A DNA stretch of 64,000 nt from Rhizophlyctis rosea (lineage: Eukaryota; Chytridiomycota; Chytridiomycetes; Rhizophlyctidales; Rhizophlyctidaceae). A program made the translations under genes and the position numbers. The stretch is from the NCBI GenBank assembly GCA_027596075.1, contig JADGJC010000020.1:184849-248848 (forward strand), read 5' to 3'. The notes beneath the pieces were generated by a model, which was not told the origin of the DNA, searched no databases, and saw only the letters and a program-made list of their open reading frames with translations. Positions within the stretch are counted from its first letter, which is position 1. Every line of letters begins with the position of its first letter. Positions 48,127 to 59,816 of the stretch are shown here, piece by piece.

Positions 48127-49170
48127 CTACCGAACCAAACTAGACCCCGACCCCTCACTCTGATGATCACTCCCGGCTATACTCCCCGTCTTACTCAACA
48201 TCATATGTGGAACGGACGGCATAGGAGCGTACTGATGAGGCGGCATATGCGGAGACGGTTGAGGCCCAAGATGTGGAGACGATCCAGGGTACATATACCC
48301 CTGTGACGACCCCGAGTGATAACTCATATGCGATGGCGCCGGATAATAGCTTACATGACGTTGAGGTGGTATCGGTTGTGCCGACGGACCATTCTGAGGC
48401 GGTACTCGCGGTATATCATGACCACCCCCACCACCACCACCACCATCCTCACCCCCACTCTCCACCCCCACTCCCCCACCATTAGCCCAAGTCTTCGTCT
48501 TCTCCATCCGCCTCATTATAGTATTCTTATGACTTCTCAAAAACGTCGAGTTCTCAATCTCCCGTTTGTTACTGTCCAGTCTAGCTTGTCGTCTCCTCCA
48601 GATCCAGACTGCTATTCCGATGGCCAATAGTAGACCTATTACCCCAATAACACATGCCATGATCGTGCCCACCGAAGCAGCCTGGTCATCCGACCCAAAG
48701 TTGTTGGCTATGGAGGAAGAGGCGGTGGCAGAGGAAGATGAGGAGGAAGAGGATGTGACGCTTCCGCCTGAGCGGGTGGGATTGGCGGCGGTACGTGTTG
48801 ATGTGGTCCGATCGGCGGTCGTTGTTGGTGACGCGGTTCGAGATGAGGTGGATCTGCGATGAGAAGTTGATAAACAAAAGGCCGCAATGTACAATTCAAG
48901 AAAAGGGCTGCAAATGCATACCGGGTTGTAATAGCTGCGTCTGGAGTGGCCGGAGTCGCCGGACCTCTTCGCGTTGTGGTGGAGCTATCGGGCGTGTCCG
49001 CATTGTCGTTTGCTGTAGCGCAATTGGATATGAGCTTCTGGCCTACATTGTCACACCCTTGCTTTTGCCATGTTGCCAGCTTGGCGGCTCGCAAGCTTAC
49101 CTTGCGCAATAACAGCTCGCACAACCGTCAGCACAAATGCCCATGCCGGGACCTGTTGTTGCTTCCACAT
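48127..49170 (-). CDS. Single-pass surface protein with Ser/Thr stalk and Pro/His/Tyr-rich tail
   Basis: Exon 1 encodes a signal peptide (MWKQQQVPAWAFVLTVVRAV, then IAQ). Exon 2 encodes a short Cys-containing head (GCDNVGQKLISNCATANDNA). After a third-exon junction there is a Ser/Thr-rich stalk (RTASPTTTADRTTSTRT and SSSSSSSSATASSS). One transmembrane helix follows (VGTIMACVIGVIGLLLAIGI, WIWRRRQ). The cytosolic tail of about 160 residues is Gly-, His-, Pro-, Met- and Tyr-rich (HVSYYPAPSHMSYHSGSS, HLGPQPSPHMPPHQYAPM). The plan is that of fungal wall-stress sensors (Wsc/Mid2 type), but only two Cys are seen in the head, so no WSC domain is claimed. It has no recognised homologue. Confidence 0.7.
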
Positions 49171-49541
49171 TTCACCAAAATGCACCAAACTAGCAAGTAA
49201 AACTTATACTGATGCGGAAGCCGGTCAAGCGCGACGTCCACTCTGGTGTACTATGATATGAATTGTGGACTCATAGAATAGATGCTCGTTGACATTTGCT
49301 GTGAGCAAGACTGGGTGGAGGATTTGAGCCGCTGTCCTGCGGATTTGCTCTTTGGGTTTGAACTCCCTTCCCAGTAATTTCAATGCGGCGTTCTTGTGTT
49401 ACAATTGTGCGTCCATCGCGTGTGATGGCCGCGCCACAAACCTCAGGGTTCACAGGCTCACACCAATGCCACCATCATTCTGTTCAGCTTGCTACACGGC
49501 ATCCATTATATTACAAGATCACGATGGCTTTCAAACTATCG
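49171..49541. other. Intergenic region, surface protein / SYF1
   Basis: About 370 bp with no supported gene. It lies upstream of the surface-protein gene and downstream of SYF1. A GGGTTTGAACTCC word near 49350 resembles a tRNA B-box only loosely and has no matching fold around it. Confidence 0.4.
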
Positions 49542-52500
49542 CTACCGCTTCCTCTTAAACCTCTCCTTAGCACCCAACTTCTCCTCCTCCCCACCCTTCG
49601 CCAAACTCGCCAACCCACCAAACACCGCATCAGGAACCGCAATCTTCTGAACCCCTTCAACCTCCACCTCCTTCCCATCCTCCTCCATAGCATCCTCATC
49701 CTCCTCGTCCGCGTCACTATCATCTATCTCAATTGCATCCGGATTAGCTGCAACACCCCGATCCTCCTCCTCCTCCTGTCGCTCCGGCTCCGTCTTCTTA
49801 GCCCGGACGAATCCAACCACACGCGTAGTGCCCTGTTGCGCACGCGCGGCCGCAATGGCCTCTGCTTCCAATCGCTCCGTCTCGGAAAGCGCTTCGGCTT
49901 CCAGTTCTTGCATGCTGGTGGGCACGGCGGAGGCAACTGGTGTGGAGGCGGCGGGGGGTGCTTTGTTGGCAAGGATTTGGGCGGTGATGAAGGAGACGTC
50001 CGTGTTGAATTTGGCTTGGACAGAGCGTTTGATTCTGTGTGGTCATGCATATATTCATATTAGATCATCCCCAAAGTTTCCAATTGAAAACACGTTGCTG
50101 CTGCTATCCGCAAGACATACCTGAGCATTTCCTTGAAAGTATCTTCATTCCCATGCTTAACCTCAAACTCATGCCACAACTTCCAGAACTCCGGATCCAT
50201 TCTCGGGTCCGAGAACTGTGACGCGTAAGCCCAAATCGCCCTAGCACGATCAACCTCTCCCAACCTCGTCTCCATATCCGCAAACCGAACACACATATCC
50301 CTAGCCTTCTTATCCGGCAACACATCAATCGCCCGCTCGTAGATCTCACGGGTGGACGTAAGACCAAAGTACGACGTGGCTTTCGAGATGTAAATGTTGA
50401 AGACTTCCAGCCGATCTTCGTCGGATACGGCGCGGGTGGCCCGGTCGTAGATACGCATGGCGTGACGTGCCAGGCCGTGGTCTTCTTCCAGTTTGGCGTA
50501 CATGAGGTAGAGGGGTTTGGCGAGGTTGGGTGGGCATTTGTCGACGGCGTGTTCAAAGAGGTCGCGGGTGCGCTCGAGCTTCGATCCGCCGTAACGGGCG
50601 ATGAATTTGGTGAGGTACAAGTTCCAGATGTCGAAGGCGATGGGGTATCCGAATAGCTCGATGCCTTTCTCATATGCTTTGTAACTCTGCAGTCGAATAT
50701 GGTGATAAGTACATGGTTCCAAATACAGAAAGGGCACCGCATGCATCTTTACCTCCTCAAACCATTTCTGCTCTTCCAAGAATGTCGCATAATTGATCAC
50801 AATCTGCGGCGTTGCAATCTTCAACTCCAGGATCCGATCATATACAGCTTTGGTAGTTTCCACAGTTCCCAAAGATTCCTCCAAGTCCACATAGAACGAC
50901 CAAAGCTTCATGGACTTGAACAGCCGTTGCTGAGGTTCCTTCGACTCGTCATTATATCTAATGGAAGCGTGGAACCCTGCCGATCCCCGCGGAGGTGCCG
51001 TTGCCCGCCCCATCAACTCGATCGCCTGCTCAAAGTTGTCATTCCGGATCTCCAGCTCCGCCCACTGACACCATACTTCGGCAAGGTCGTCAACCCTCTT
51101 GAACGGAACCCGAACCGCCTTCTCCAAAATTTGGCGAGCTTGGTCAATATCCCCTCCCTTCTCGTAAAATTCTGCGAAGTGAACCCAAAGCATGTGCAGC
51201 TTTCCGTGAGCCCTTTTCGGTGCGATGGTTTGGATGGCTTCGGTGTAGGTTTCCACCGCTTTTCGTTTGTTCCCCCGCTCCACCCATAATGCCACCCGTT
51301 TCTCCCATTCGTGGACATTTTGCGGGTTCTGCCGCAATAGGACGTCGTTCACTAAGAATGGTCGGCGTTCCATCAACTTCTCGAAACGAGCCAGGTTGAG
51401 GTCGATGTCTACTTCGTCCGGCCCTTCCCCATCCCCACCCCCTTGCTCCTCCCTTTCCTGAAGTTCCGCCATCGTTCGACTCAGAACTCCTTCCTCCATT
51501 GCCGCATACGCGTCGAATACCATGGTGAAATCCCGTACCGTCTTTACCGAAGCCATCGCCTCCTCATATACATCCCGTGCCTTCTCCCACTCCTGCTTCA
51601 GCATGTACCATCGCGCAAGGCTGTTCCATAAGCTCCCCACCTGATCCGTAAACCGCGCAATACCGCTCCGGATGATGCGATCAACGTCCAACCTATCTAC
51701 AACCCCAACCCGATCATCTGCAGCCGGTCCCGCTATGATGTTGTCCTGAGTAACATGCTCCATCTCCTCCGGATGATCGCAAACTAGTTCACACAACTCT
51801 GTCCATAGCTGATATTGCGTCTTGCCTTTTCGACTGGCGAATTTTGGGTCTTCGACGATGCTGGCCAATACGCGAGCTGCTTCCGCATATCGAGGAGGAT
51901 CCAACTCTAACAGGACGCTGATGTACTCTTCCGCATTACCCGGCTCCAGCTTCAGATACCGCCTCCACACCCGCACGGCCGTCTCCCCACCTATACTCCT
52001 CACGAACTTCAAGTAGAGATCCCATAGTTTGGAGTGTTGAGTTATGGGTAAAGACCGAAGGGCGCGATCAAACGTTCGTCTGCATCGCGTAGGACTAGCT
52101 TGGTGCATCAAGAAGCGACAATAATCTATCCAGATAACGGGGAACTTGTTGCAGAGCACCAGTGACCGTTCAAAGGCGTTGTTGACTCTTTCCCATTCCT
52201 TATCCCGAAGGTCCCGTCGCCGCGTCCGAAGCCCAGTTTCCGCGTCTGTTTTACCCTCCAGCAACACCGATGTCCGTAGGTCAAGATATTGCTTCCATAG
52301 TTTGTAAGAACCGGGCAGCTCTTTCACTGCTCGCTCATACAGGAACGCACGGGATTCGATGCTGGCGTCGCTTTTGTGCTCGAGGTACCGCAGCCAGCAT
52401 TTCAGGCTGTAAGGATTTCGCAAGGTTTCTTCCTCAAAGACTGCAAAGAGGTCATGCGTAAGCAATGAAGTAACAAGTCACCAAGTTCGTCACTTCAGGC

Positions 52501-52613
52501 TCACCAATATCATCAGGTAGAATCAAGTTATAGTATTCCCGCTTGAGAGTTTCCAGGTTGCTGCTTGTCCCCACACTTCCTCCATTGGCGGCTGAGACCG
52601 TGTCCGTCGTCAT
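49542..52613 (-). CDS. SYF1: Splicing factor Syf1 / XAB2 (HAT-repeat, NineTeen complex)
   Basis: Scaffold of the Prp19-associated complex, essential for spliceosome activation and linked to transcription-coupled repair in animals. Exon 1 starts at 52613 (MTTDTVSAANGGSV). After a short intron come HAT repeats over the rest: NPYSLKCWLRYLEHKSD, LWKQYLDLR, PVIWIDYCRFLMHQ, LWDLYLKFV, VWCQWAELEIRNDNFEQAI, KLWSFYVDLEESLGTVETTK, YPIAFDIWNLYLTKFI and LWHEFEVKHGNEDTFKEML. The last exon has VQAKFNTDVSFI and an acidic tail (DDSDADEEDEDAMEEDGKE), ending in a stop at 49542. One intron (50687-50752, 66 nt) is a multiple of three without a stop. Confidence 0.93.
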
Positions 52614-53442
52614 TTTCCTGTTCTATCCTAAAGTGCCCCGATTTTCCCTAGGAACGGACGTAATGCCGAACAGTGCGTACACAGTCCACAAGTTATGCGC
52701 CAACGGGTACTGCCTGCGCTTCAGTCCCGGAGTGGATCTCTATCTAGTGGGTAGGTAATTTTAGCATCACTTCCTTCCCGAACGCACCGAACCACAAAGC
52801 GAAGCACTTTGGAGGGGGTGCACGATGGATGAGTCACAAACTGTCACCGATTTGGCAAGCCACCATCATCCTGCGGCGCAGCACATGACCCTTACGTCAT
52901 GCGAACATAGTGGACAGGAAGCCCAAGATGACGACGCGTTTGTGCGGTCAAATAGGTAAACAATTGAGCAATTGGGTGCATTCATTCACACCCACAGAAG
53001 GAAAGGGAAGGGAATGAGGCCTGGAGGCTCATCAGAGTCATCATACTCAATAGTCTCACGTGGTGAGTGTTCTGAACCCTTGGTTATACGGTAAGGATAC
53101 TGCACACTGCACACAGTGGACCTGGATGCCTGGATGCCTGACTGATGCCTGACCAGTTGTCGCCCTGCTGCAACACTCGTGACGATTGATGTAAATCCTG
53201 GTTGGTCTCACTCTACCCTCACTCTCTCCTTCACTGTTTCCATCTACTATTCGCGGCAAAACAGCCGGATCGTACATCTATAAAGGTAAGGCAGCAGGCT
53301 CCTTCCTCATCTTTCTGCATTTGCCTCAACGTGGGACCTCCTCTCAATACCTTCTCATCGTCCTTTTTCAGGTCTAGTTTTGACCTGTTTCGGCTACGAG
53401 CCACGTCTATCTCTATAACATACAAACGTAAATTCCTCAATC
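52614..53442. other. Divergent intergenic region, SYF1 / tetraspanin
   Basis: About 830 bp, long for a divergent pair here. A TTACGTCATG word (CREB/ATF-like half-palindrome) lies near 52891-52900. A short imperfect tandem repeat of GATGCCTGG/A occurs at about 53121-53155. Pyrimidine-rich leader sequence lies just before the tetraspanin ATG. No gene is supported. Confidence 0.45.
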
Positions 53443-54645
53443 ATGGGCAAGGGCGGAGCGGATCCATCTTTTGAGGCTGCGAAGTGGAGCACTATTGGAA
53501 CCACATTTTTGACAATGGTAAGCGGTCGAATGTGCACACGTCGATCTGGTAAACATGCATCGTTTGGCAACGCTAACGGTAAATTTGAACATCTCTAGCT
53601 CATCGGCGGAGCTCTGATCGGTCTCGGAGTCTTCGGTCTCGTCAACCCTCTCGGCACCGCCTGGGTTCCAAACACGTTGCCCATTCTCAGCATCGTCATT
53701 GGAGGAATCGTCTTCGTGGTATCGCTCGTTGGATTCTTCGCTGCTGTTGGGGAGTTGAGGACATTCGTGTACATTGTGAGTGTTCCTTTACAATGTGAAA
53801 GAAGCAATCGGCTAAACAATCACGTACAGTACTTCGGCGTGCTCCTACTCCTCGTGATCTTCCAATACCTCATCGGCATTCTGGCTCTCACAAACCGTGG
53901 CGAAGTTGTAAGTTTCCGCATCCGAAAACCCTCTCTAAACGGACCCACCCTCCTACAACACACTAACTCAAACCCTCAAAAGATCGCAACAACCCTCGAC
54001 TCACGCTGGTCAGACTTGTACGAGCACAAACCACGCTACATCCGCGACGTGGAAGAGCACTACGCCTGCTGCGGTCTTTTCAACACCACCGACCGCGCCT
54101 GGCCCAAGACTTACTCCATCAACGTCACCAACGAGGCATGCCTCAAGCACCCGGACTTTGGGTACGACCAGCCGTGCATCAAGCCTGTGACGGATGAGTG
54201 GGAGGAGAGGCAAACGATCTTCGGCATCGGGATTTTGGTATTGGCTACCATTCAGGTGAGTAGAGACGGCTCCAGTGCGCCTGTATCCTTCGTACGATGA
54301 ATGGGTCGCCATTGAAGGGATATACATATCTTCTGTTGATACTGATGCATTCTTTTCCGCCAACACCAGTTCCTCGGCCTCATCCCAACGTACTACCTCG
54401 CCTCCCGCCTCCCCGGCACCGCTGCAGATCGTGAAGCCTTCCTCCGTGAAGAACATCGTCGCCTCATCAACGATCATCCACAGCGTCCCGGAGGATACGG
54501 CGGCGTGGGCGGAGTCGAACGGCCGGGCAGTCAATACAGCGAGGATGGTACTCTGGTTGGGGGCAGGGGTGTGCAGCACCCAACTGGCGGGCCGGCGGGA
54601 GCTTATCAGGCTTCCAGCGGCCGGCCGGGCAGTAGGGTCATGTAA
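53443..54645 (+). CDS. Tetraspanin
   Basis: Four-pass membrane protein of the tetraspanin superfamily. Exon 1 MGKGGADPSFEAAKWSTIG; helices TIGTTFLTM with LIGGALIGLGVFGL, then LPILSIVIGGIVFVVSLVGF, then YFGVLLLLVIFQYLIGILAL. The large extracellular loop carries the CCG signature in EEHYACCGLFNTTDRAW, and two further Cys (ACLKHP, QPCIKP), giving the usual two disulfides. Helix 4 is IFGIGILVLATIQ joined to FLGLIPTYYLA. The cytosolic tail is Gly/Arg/Pro-rich. Introns fall at loop/helix borders. Partner proteins are unknown. Fungal relatives include Pls1-type tetraspanins, but subfamily is not certain. Confidence 0.9.
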
Positions 54646-55010
54646 GCGTGAAGTTTTATGGAGATGGGATAGGGCATTGCGTTTGCTTGTCTTGTTTTTG
54701 GCTGAGCGTGCAGTATTGTCAGCTTTGGCAATTTGTTTTGTATGTAAGATATGCATTTTTTTCATGTAGCTCCATCAGAGGTGAATTCGTTCCAATTGCT
54801 TTGCAAGTGGCTTTCGCATCATCAGAAAGGGCGTGCAGTCCAAGGAGTTTCATTGCAGACGGCAATGGAGGTGACGACACGTCACAGACAACTTGGTCAT
54901 ATGAACCTCTACATCACTCGACAACTATTTGTAATCTAACTACGTAAACAAATCAACACTACCTACAAAAAGCATCTATGTACACACCTACTCTACACCC
55001 ACCCAAAAAC
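54646..55010. other. Convergent intergenic region, tetraspanin / phospholipase D
   Basis: About 365 bp between stop codons; A/T-rich, no gene seen. Confidence 0.4.
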
Positions 55011-57300
55011 CTACTTCGACTTCCCAGTAGCAGTCAACACCGCCGCCTTCACAAACCCCCCAATGCCAGCATTAGGTCCATAACCACCCATCATCCTCTC
55101 CCCACCCTCCCCTTTCCAAATCCCGTCCGCCCTATCTATCAACCCATACAAGAAAGTATTCTGATTACTATTCACTAGATCAAGAAGTGATTGTGCAAAA
55201 CTGGGGGAGTCGACGAGGACGTTAATTTCCTGCGAGTGGTACCAAGATTGGACGTCTTGGTTTCCGGATCCGAAGATGGTTATGGTGTGGTCTATTATCA
55301 TGAGTTTGACTGTTCCGCGGTGATGTGAGAAAGATGTTGCACGTCGTGACGTCCGAGTGGCAACAGCGATAGACGTACAGGACAAGAAACCCGCGATACA
55401 TACCGTGACTATTCCGACACCTCTGCGTCGCATGCATCGGTGCGCTCATATCCCGCCCCACATACCAATAGATCTTCAAAAACTGCTTGAACTCCTCCCC
55501 AACTTCCACATACATCCTCGCAACCGTTTTCTCGTTATGTCCATGCCCGCCTTGCATGGGAACCATCTCGCCCTATCAGATGCATGTCAGTTCAAAAGAA
55601 CATTGAAGAGCTTCCAGAACAACCCAACAAGCACGAAAATACTCATCATCATACCCACCGCATCATTATACCCCGCCGTCAACACCAGACAACACTCCAC
55701 ACCCCTCCTCGCAGCCTCTAAAATCCCTGCAACCATATAATCTGCGTTCAAGTCCGGTGTTTGGATGTACACGTGCTCACGCGCGTTCTTCACGGCGGAG
55801 AGGAAGGCCGTGTTTTGCGGGGAAGGGTGTTTACTCAGGGAAGGGTCTATGGGGCTTGCGAAGTGGGCGCGGTTGATTAGGGCTATGGGGATCGGTTGGC
55901 GGGTGGTGGTGAGATGGATGGGTGTGAAGGGGCGTGTGGTGAGAGATGGGGATGTGTCGGTTGCGTGGGTGGTGGGACTGTATGTGCTATCTGTTGCAGC
56001 AGGTTGAGGGGAATGTGGTCTTAGCGGTGGGCACTTCAGCACGATTGCTGGCTGCAGCATACTTACTCAAATTCCTCGTAACAACATCCAAATCTAATTC
56101 CCCCGTCTTTGCTTTCCACCGCTCCAAAATCTCCCCCGCAAAGGAGTTCCACTCTTCCTCGGTCGGCCATTCGGGCGTGGCCGCCGACAAGATCGTGCCG
56201 TTGTGGTCGTCGACGTCAGGATACCAGGTTTTGAGGAAAACCATTCTAATGTTGGGGACGATGGGACCTTGGAATGTGCAGGATAGTTCTAGGTTTGCAT
56301 TGTCCTGTTATTGAGCGTCCGACAATCAGCCAAACTGTTGTGCATCACAAAGGAGCTAAGAAGCACAATTTTAGAGCCTGAAGCTCGATCGATGTACCTG
56401 AATGTTATTGCTGCCAATCACTGCAACCCTTCCATCAACGACCATGAACTTGCTATGGAGCGTTCCGAGAGGCAGGTTATGATGAACTGCCACTTGTAGA
56501 TCAATACCAGCGAGCTCTTTGGGATTGGGGAGACCAATCTTATCGGATTGCACTTCTTGGTCCGACAAGATGATGTGGTTGTGCAGAACCTGATATGGAA
56601 GTCTCGTCAGATACCCTGGTCCTGACGACTGCATCGTTGCGTCCGCTTGACCCATGCTGCGCGCAATGCTAATTGTTGCTAAACTCCACCACTCACCAAC
56701 TTCGGATTAAACATCAAAAACATGATCTTAACCACAACCTTCTCCGCCTGCCCCCGTTCCATTGCCTTTCGTGACAACTCCCGCAATGCATTGCCTATAG
56801 CTTTCACCGATTCCGAGTTCTTCCATACGTTGGTGGCGAGGAGGATTTCGTGTTGTGCTTTGCGGATCAGCTGGCAGTAGTGGGTAATGATATCTGGCAT
56901 GCTGCATGGTGTGAATATTGTGAGTTTTCAGCTTTGACGTTGTGAACATCCTAGGGCATTGAACGGGGCATACGCACTTGGATAGAATAGTTAACGGTAT
57001 CGTTCCTGTGCTCCCAGTGCATTTTGGGTCGACGATATTGCCTTTTGGGTTATGTCTGAGCGCTGCGGCTACGTCGGAGAACACCTGGAGGTTGGTTGCG
57101 GGATATGAGAACTGCATTCACTTTGGAGCGTGAGAAAGGACGGCAATGTCGGCCCATACCTTCGAGAACGAATTCGACGGTTGACAACCGCCAAAGTCAG
57201 CAAACTCGGTTATGTCCTGAGTCGCAGCGTCCGTTCCTAGCATTGTTAGGAAAGCTTTCGTGGCAGGGTAATGCTCTTTGACCTTGGGAAGACAAGGCAT
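55011..57300 (-). CDS. Phospholipase D family protein with two HKD motifs
   Basis: Fungal-type PLD/transphosphatidylase. The start at 57300 (MPCLPKVKEHYPATKAFLTM) is followed by FSYPATNLQVFSDVAAALRHN and PDIITHYCQLIRKAQHEILL. HKD motif 1 is LHSKFMVVDGRVAVIGSNN. Next come SCTFQGPIVPNIRMVFLKTW, then FLSAVKNAREHVYIQTPDLN with AAVVAGILEA-type helix, then the second half with FLKIYWYVGRDMSAP. HKD 2 (HVKLMIIDHTITIFGSGNQD) is completed only after splicing: the His is supplied by the exon ending RCRNSH and the rest by the next one. Then SWYHSQEINVLVDS and NTFLYGLIDRADGIW. The family hydrolyses phosphodiesters at membranes, but substrate is unknown. Confidence 0.82.
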
Positions 57301-57832
57301 GCCTTTTTTGAGTGACGTTTATGGTGGGGTGGGTGCTGCGGAGAAGTCCTTCTTTTTAGAACTGGTCTCCTTCGAATGGAAGTTCGATAATTGTGTCTGG
57401 TATCACCATTACATGCGCCTGGCCTGCCGCAATCCTTGGCACGCGACCTGGCTGATGTCATCCCTGATTTCCGGGTCCATATGTCCAAGCCAGGCAGTGA
57501 TTTAGGGTCCATATCGCTACCACATCTTCTAGCACTTCCAATCTTTCACCCGTCGGAGCATGAAACACGAAGAGGTGCATTCCGGAGCTGATATGTTTCC
57601 ACGGGCAGACTATTACCCATCATCATTGCAGATCAACCGCATGTTAGATGTTCTGGTGCGCTCCACAATATCTGTTGCACTTGAAGACACGATGGATGTA
57701 GATGACAAAAAAATGGAAGAAACTGTTGTATTCACAAACTGATATATAACGTCTTCTTCCGTTATGGTACCAATCAAAGCTGTCAGCTTGTGTACATTCC
57801 GTTGAGGTTACCCCATATAACACATTCCAATT
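57301..57832. other. Divergent intergenic region, phospholipase D / transporter
   Basis: About 530 bp. ORFs at 57391-57591 and 57560-57742 (+) lack family features. Contains both promoters. Nothing else recognised. Confidence 0.4.
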
Positions 57833-59620
57833 ATGACAGTACCACCTCGTCGCAATTATTCTCCATTAGTGCCGATAGAGACTTTAGATCCCGGCTTCAC
57901 ATCCTATGGCTCCGATCCAAATTCACCAAACTATGACAGAGATGCCGAGGATGCTCTACTACTCACGCCTTTTACGCCGGCTTTCAAACAGGGGGAGGCA
58001 CTTGGGAGTGAAGAAGGGTCGCCGAGGAAAGGGAAGGTTGGGTTCTCATCATGGGCTCGGATGGTATCCCCCAAGCCATATCTGTCAAGCTTGGGAGGTG
58101 CATCAGCCTTATTTAGCTACAGACCGCGCTTGCCGGAGCGCGACGTCCTCGTTGTCCTGTATGCCTTATTCATTACGGAATCCTCCCGCGGGCTCGTCAT
58201 ATCTTCCATGTTTGCATATGTCAGCCTCCTAGGCGGCTCCCTCTCCACTCTTGGGACCTGCATATCTCTCTTCTCCGTAGGCCGACTCGTCACCGGAGTT
58301 CCTTTCGGTACTTGGGCGGATAAACGCCATTCTTCAAGGGAGGTGCTTGTGGGTGCTGCAGTTCTAACTGCAATAGGAAATGCAGCGTATGCCTTCTTGC
58401 CAGTGGTGGGGCATGGAATTGGAATGAGTGAAGGCATTGTTTTGGGAATTCTGTGTGCGACGAGGTTGATAATCGGGTTTGGGACGGGCACGTTGAGTGT
58501 CTGCAAAGCTTATTTGGCCGCCAACTGCGAGATTGAGGAAAGGACAAAGGTTGTTGCGTGGAGTGGAATGGTATGTGTTGGAAGTGCTACAGCCGTGGTA
58601 GTAACTCCTATCGATTGTTCACTTCACTGAATGAATGTGCCACAATTGCTCTTTCGTCAACAACAGGCTCAATACGCCGGCTTCTCCCTCACACCCATCC
58701 TCGCAACCTTCCTCACCTCAATCACTAGTTGGGTCCAAGGCCTCCCAAGTACCGACAATACATTCCTAGCCTGCATTGTCCCCGGCATAGCCCTAGCAAT
58801 AGCCAACATCCTCCTTGTCCCTCTCCTCCTCTTCTGCATGCCCGCAAAAGACCCCTGTACAACCGCCGACCGATCTTCACCAGACTCAAAACCCAAACCG
58901 ACCACCACTGAACGTCCATTAAACATCAAAACATCCGATTCCCCATCCACAAGGGACCTCTCATCCCCCAGCTCCCTCGAATCAGCCAATCCCCTTGAAA
59001 CTTCAACAACTGACCAAACAATCCGCTACGGCTTCTACCTTTTCTTCCTCCTCAACTTTGTCCTCCGCGGCATTATCGGCCTAGCAGAAACCCTCGCTCC
59101 AAACACATACGCATACCTCCGCGCCGACGTCCCCAATCTCACTCAATCATCTGGTCAGTTCTTCTTCTACCTCGGGCTTGTCGGTCTAGCAATCTTCCTT
59201 ATCATCGATCCGCTTGAGAAACGCCTTCTATCCGGGGACAAGCTCCTGATCCTCGGCACGGTGTTTGTTGGGTTGGGAACAGCGCTTACAGTCGATCCCT
59301 ACCCGACACCCATTACGTCGTCCACATTCCCGATCTTTGTGGCGGGCCTGACGCTCATTTGGTCCCTCGGCTCGCCCATTTGCCAAACTCTTACACTGTC
59401 GACGTTTTCAAGGATGTTAGGGAAAAGACCGCAGGCGGGGATGATTAGTTGGTTGGGAACTGCGGGGAGTTTGGGAAGGATTGCGTTTCCGATGATGATT
59501 GGGGGAGGGGCAGTTTGGGTTAACGTTTTGGATGTTGTGTTGTGTGGAGTTTGTTGTGTGGGTGTGGTTGCCTTTGGTGTTTGGGTACGGAGGGGAGCGG
59601 GCAGGGTGGGATACCAATGA
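57833..59620 (+). CDS. Major facilitator transporter, MFSD8/CLN7-like
   Basis: Two exons (57833-58569 and 58667-59620) joined across an intron of about 97 nt. The disordered N-terminus of about 100 residues is acidic, with DPGFTSYGSDPNSP and a dileucine-like LLLTPF, which may act as a lysosome/vacuole sorting signal. Helices follow: VLVVLYALFI, LGTCISLFSVGRLVTGVPFG with the MFS motif A-like TWADKRHS, GAAVLTAIGNAAYAFLPVVG, and LCATRLIIGFGTGTLSVCKA then ERTKVVAWSGM. The second half has YAGFSLTPILATFL, a long cytosolic loop, FFYLGLVGLAIFLI, and PICQTLTLSTFSRMLGKRPQ with SWLGTAGSLGRI, which match MFSD8. Substrate cannot be read from sequence. Confidence 0.8.
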
Positions 59621-59816
59621 ACACGCGTTTTGTGTAGGGACTTATTCGCGCACCATGGAATAGCTGCTTATGTAATAATTCATTGTGAAGGATGAATACT
59701 TCCCCCAACGCAGTAACGAAAAGTTCAAACATATCATTGAGACCAGCAACATGTGATGGAAAGATCTTCAGCTGTTCATCCCGTCCCCAAGAGCGGGTTG
59801 ACAGCTCAGCCCATGT

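Noticed and set aside
55255..55430. Loss of the catalytic His in the second HKD motif of phospholipase D
   Set aside because: An artefact of reading through an intron. The preceding exon ends in His and the joined motif is intact.
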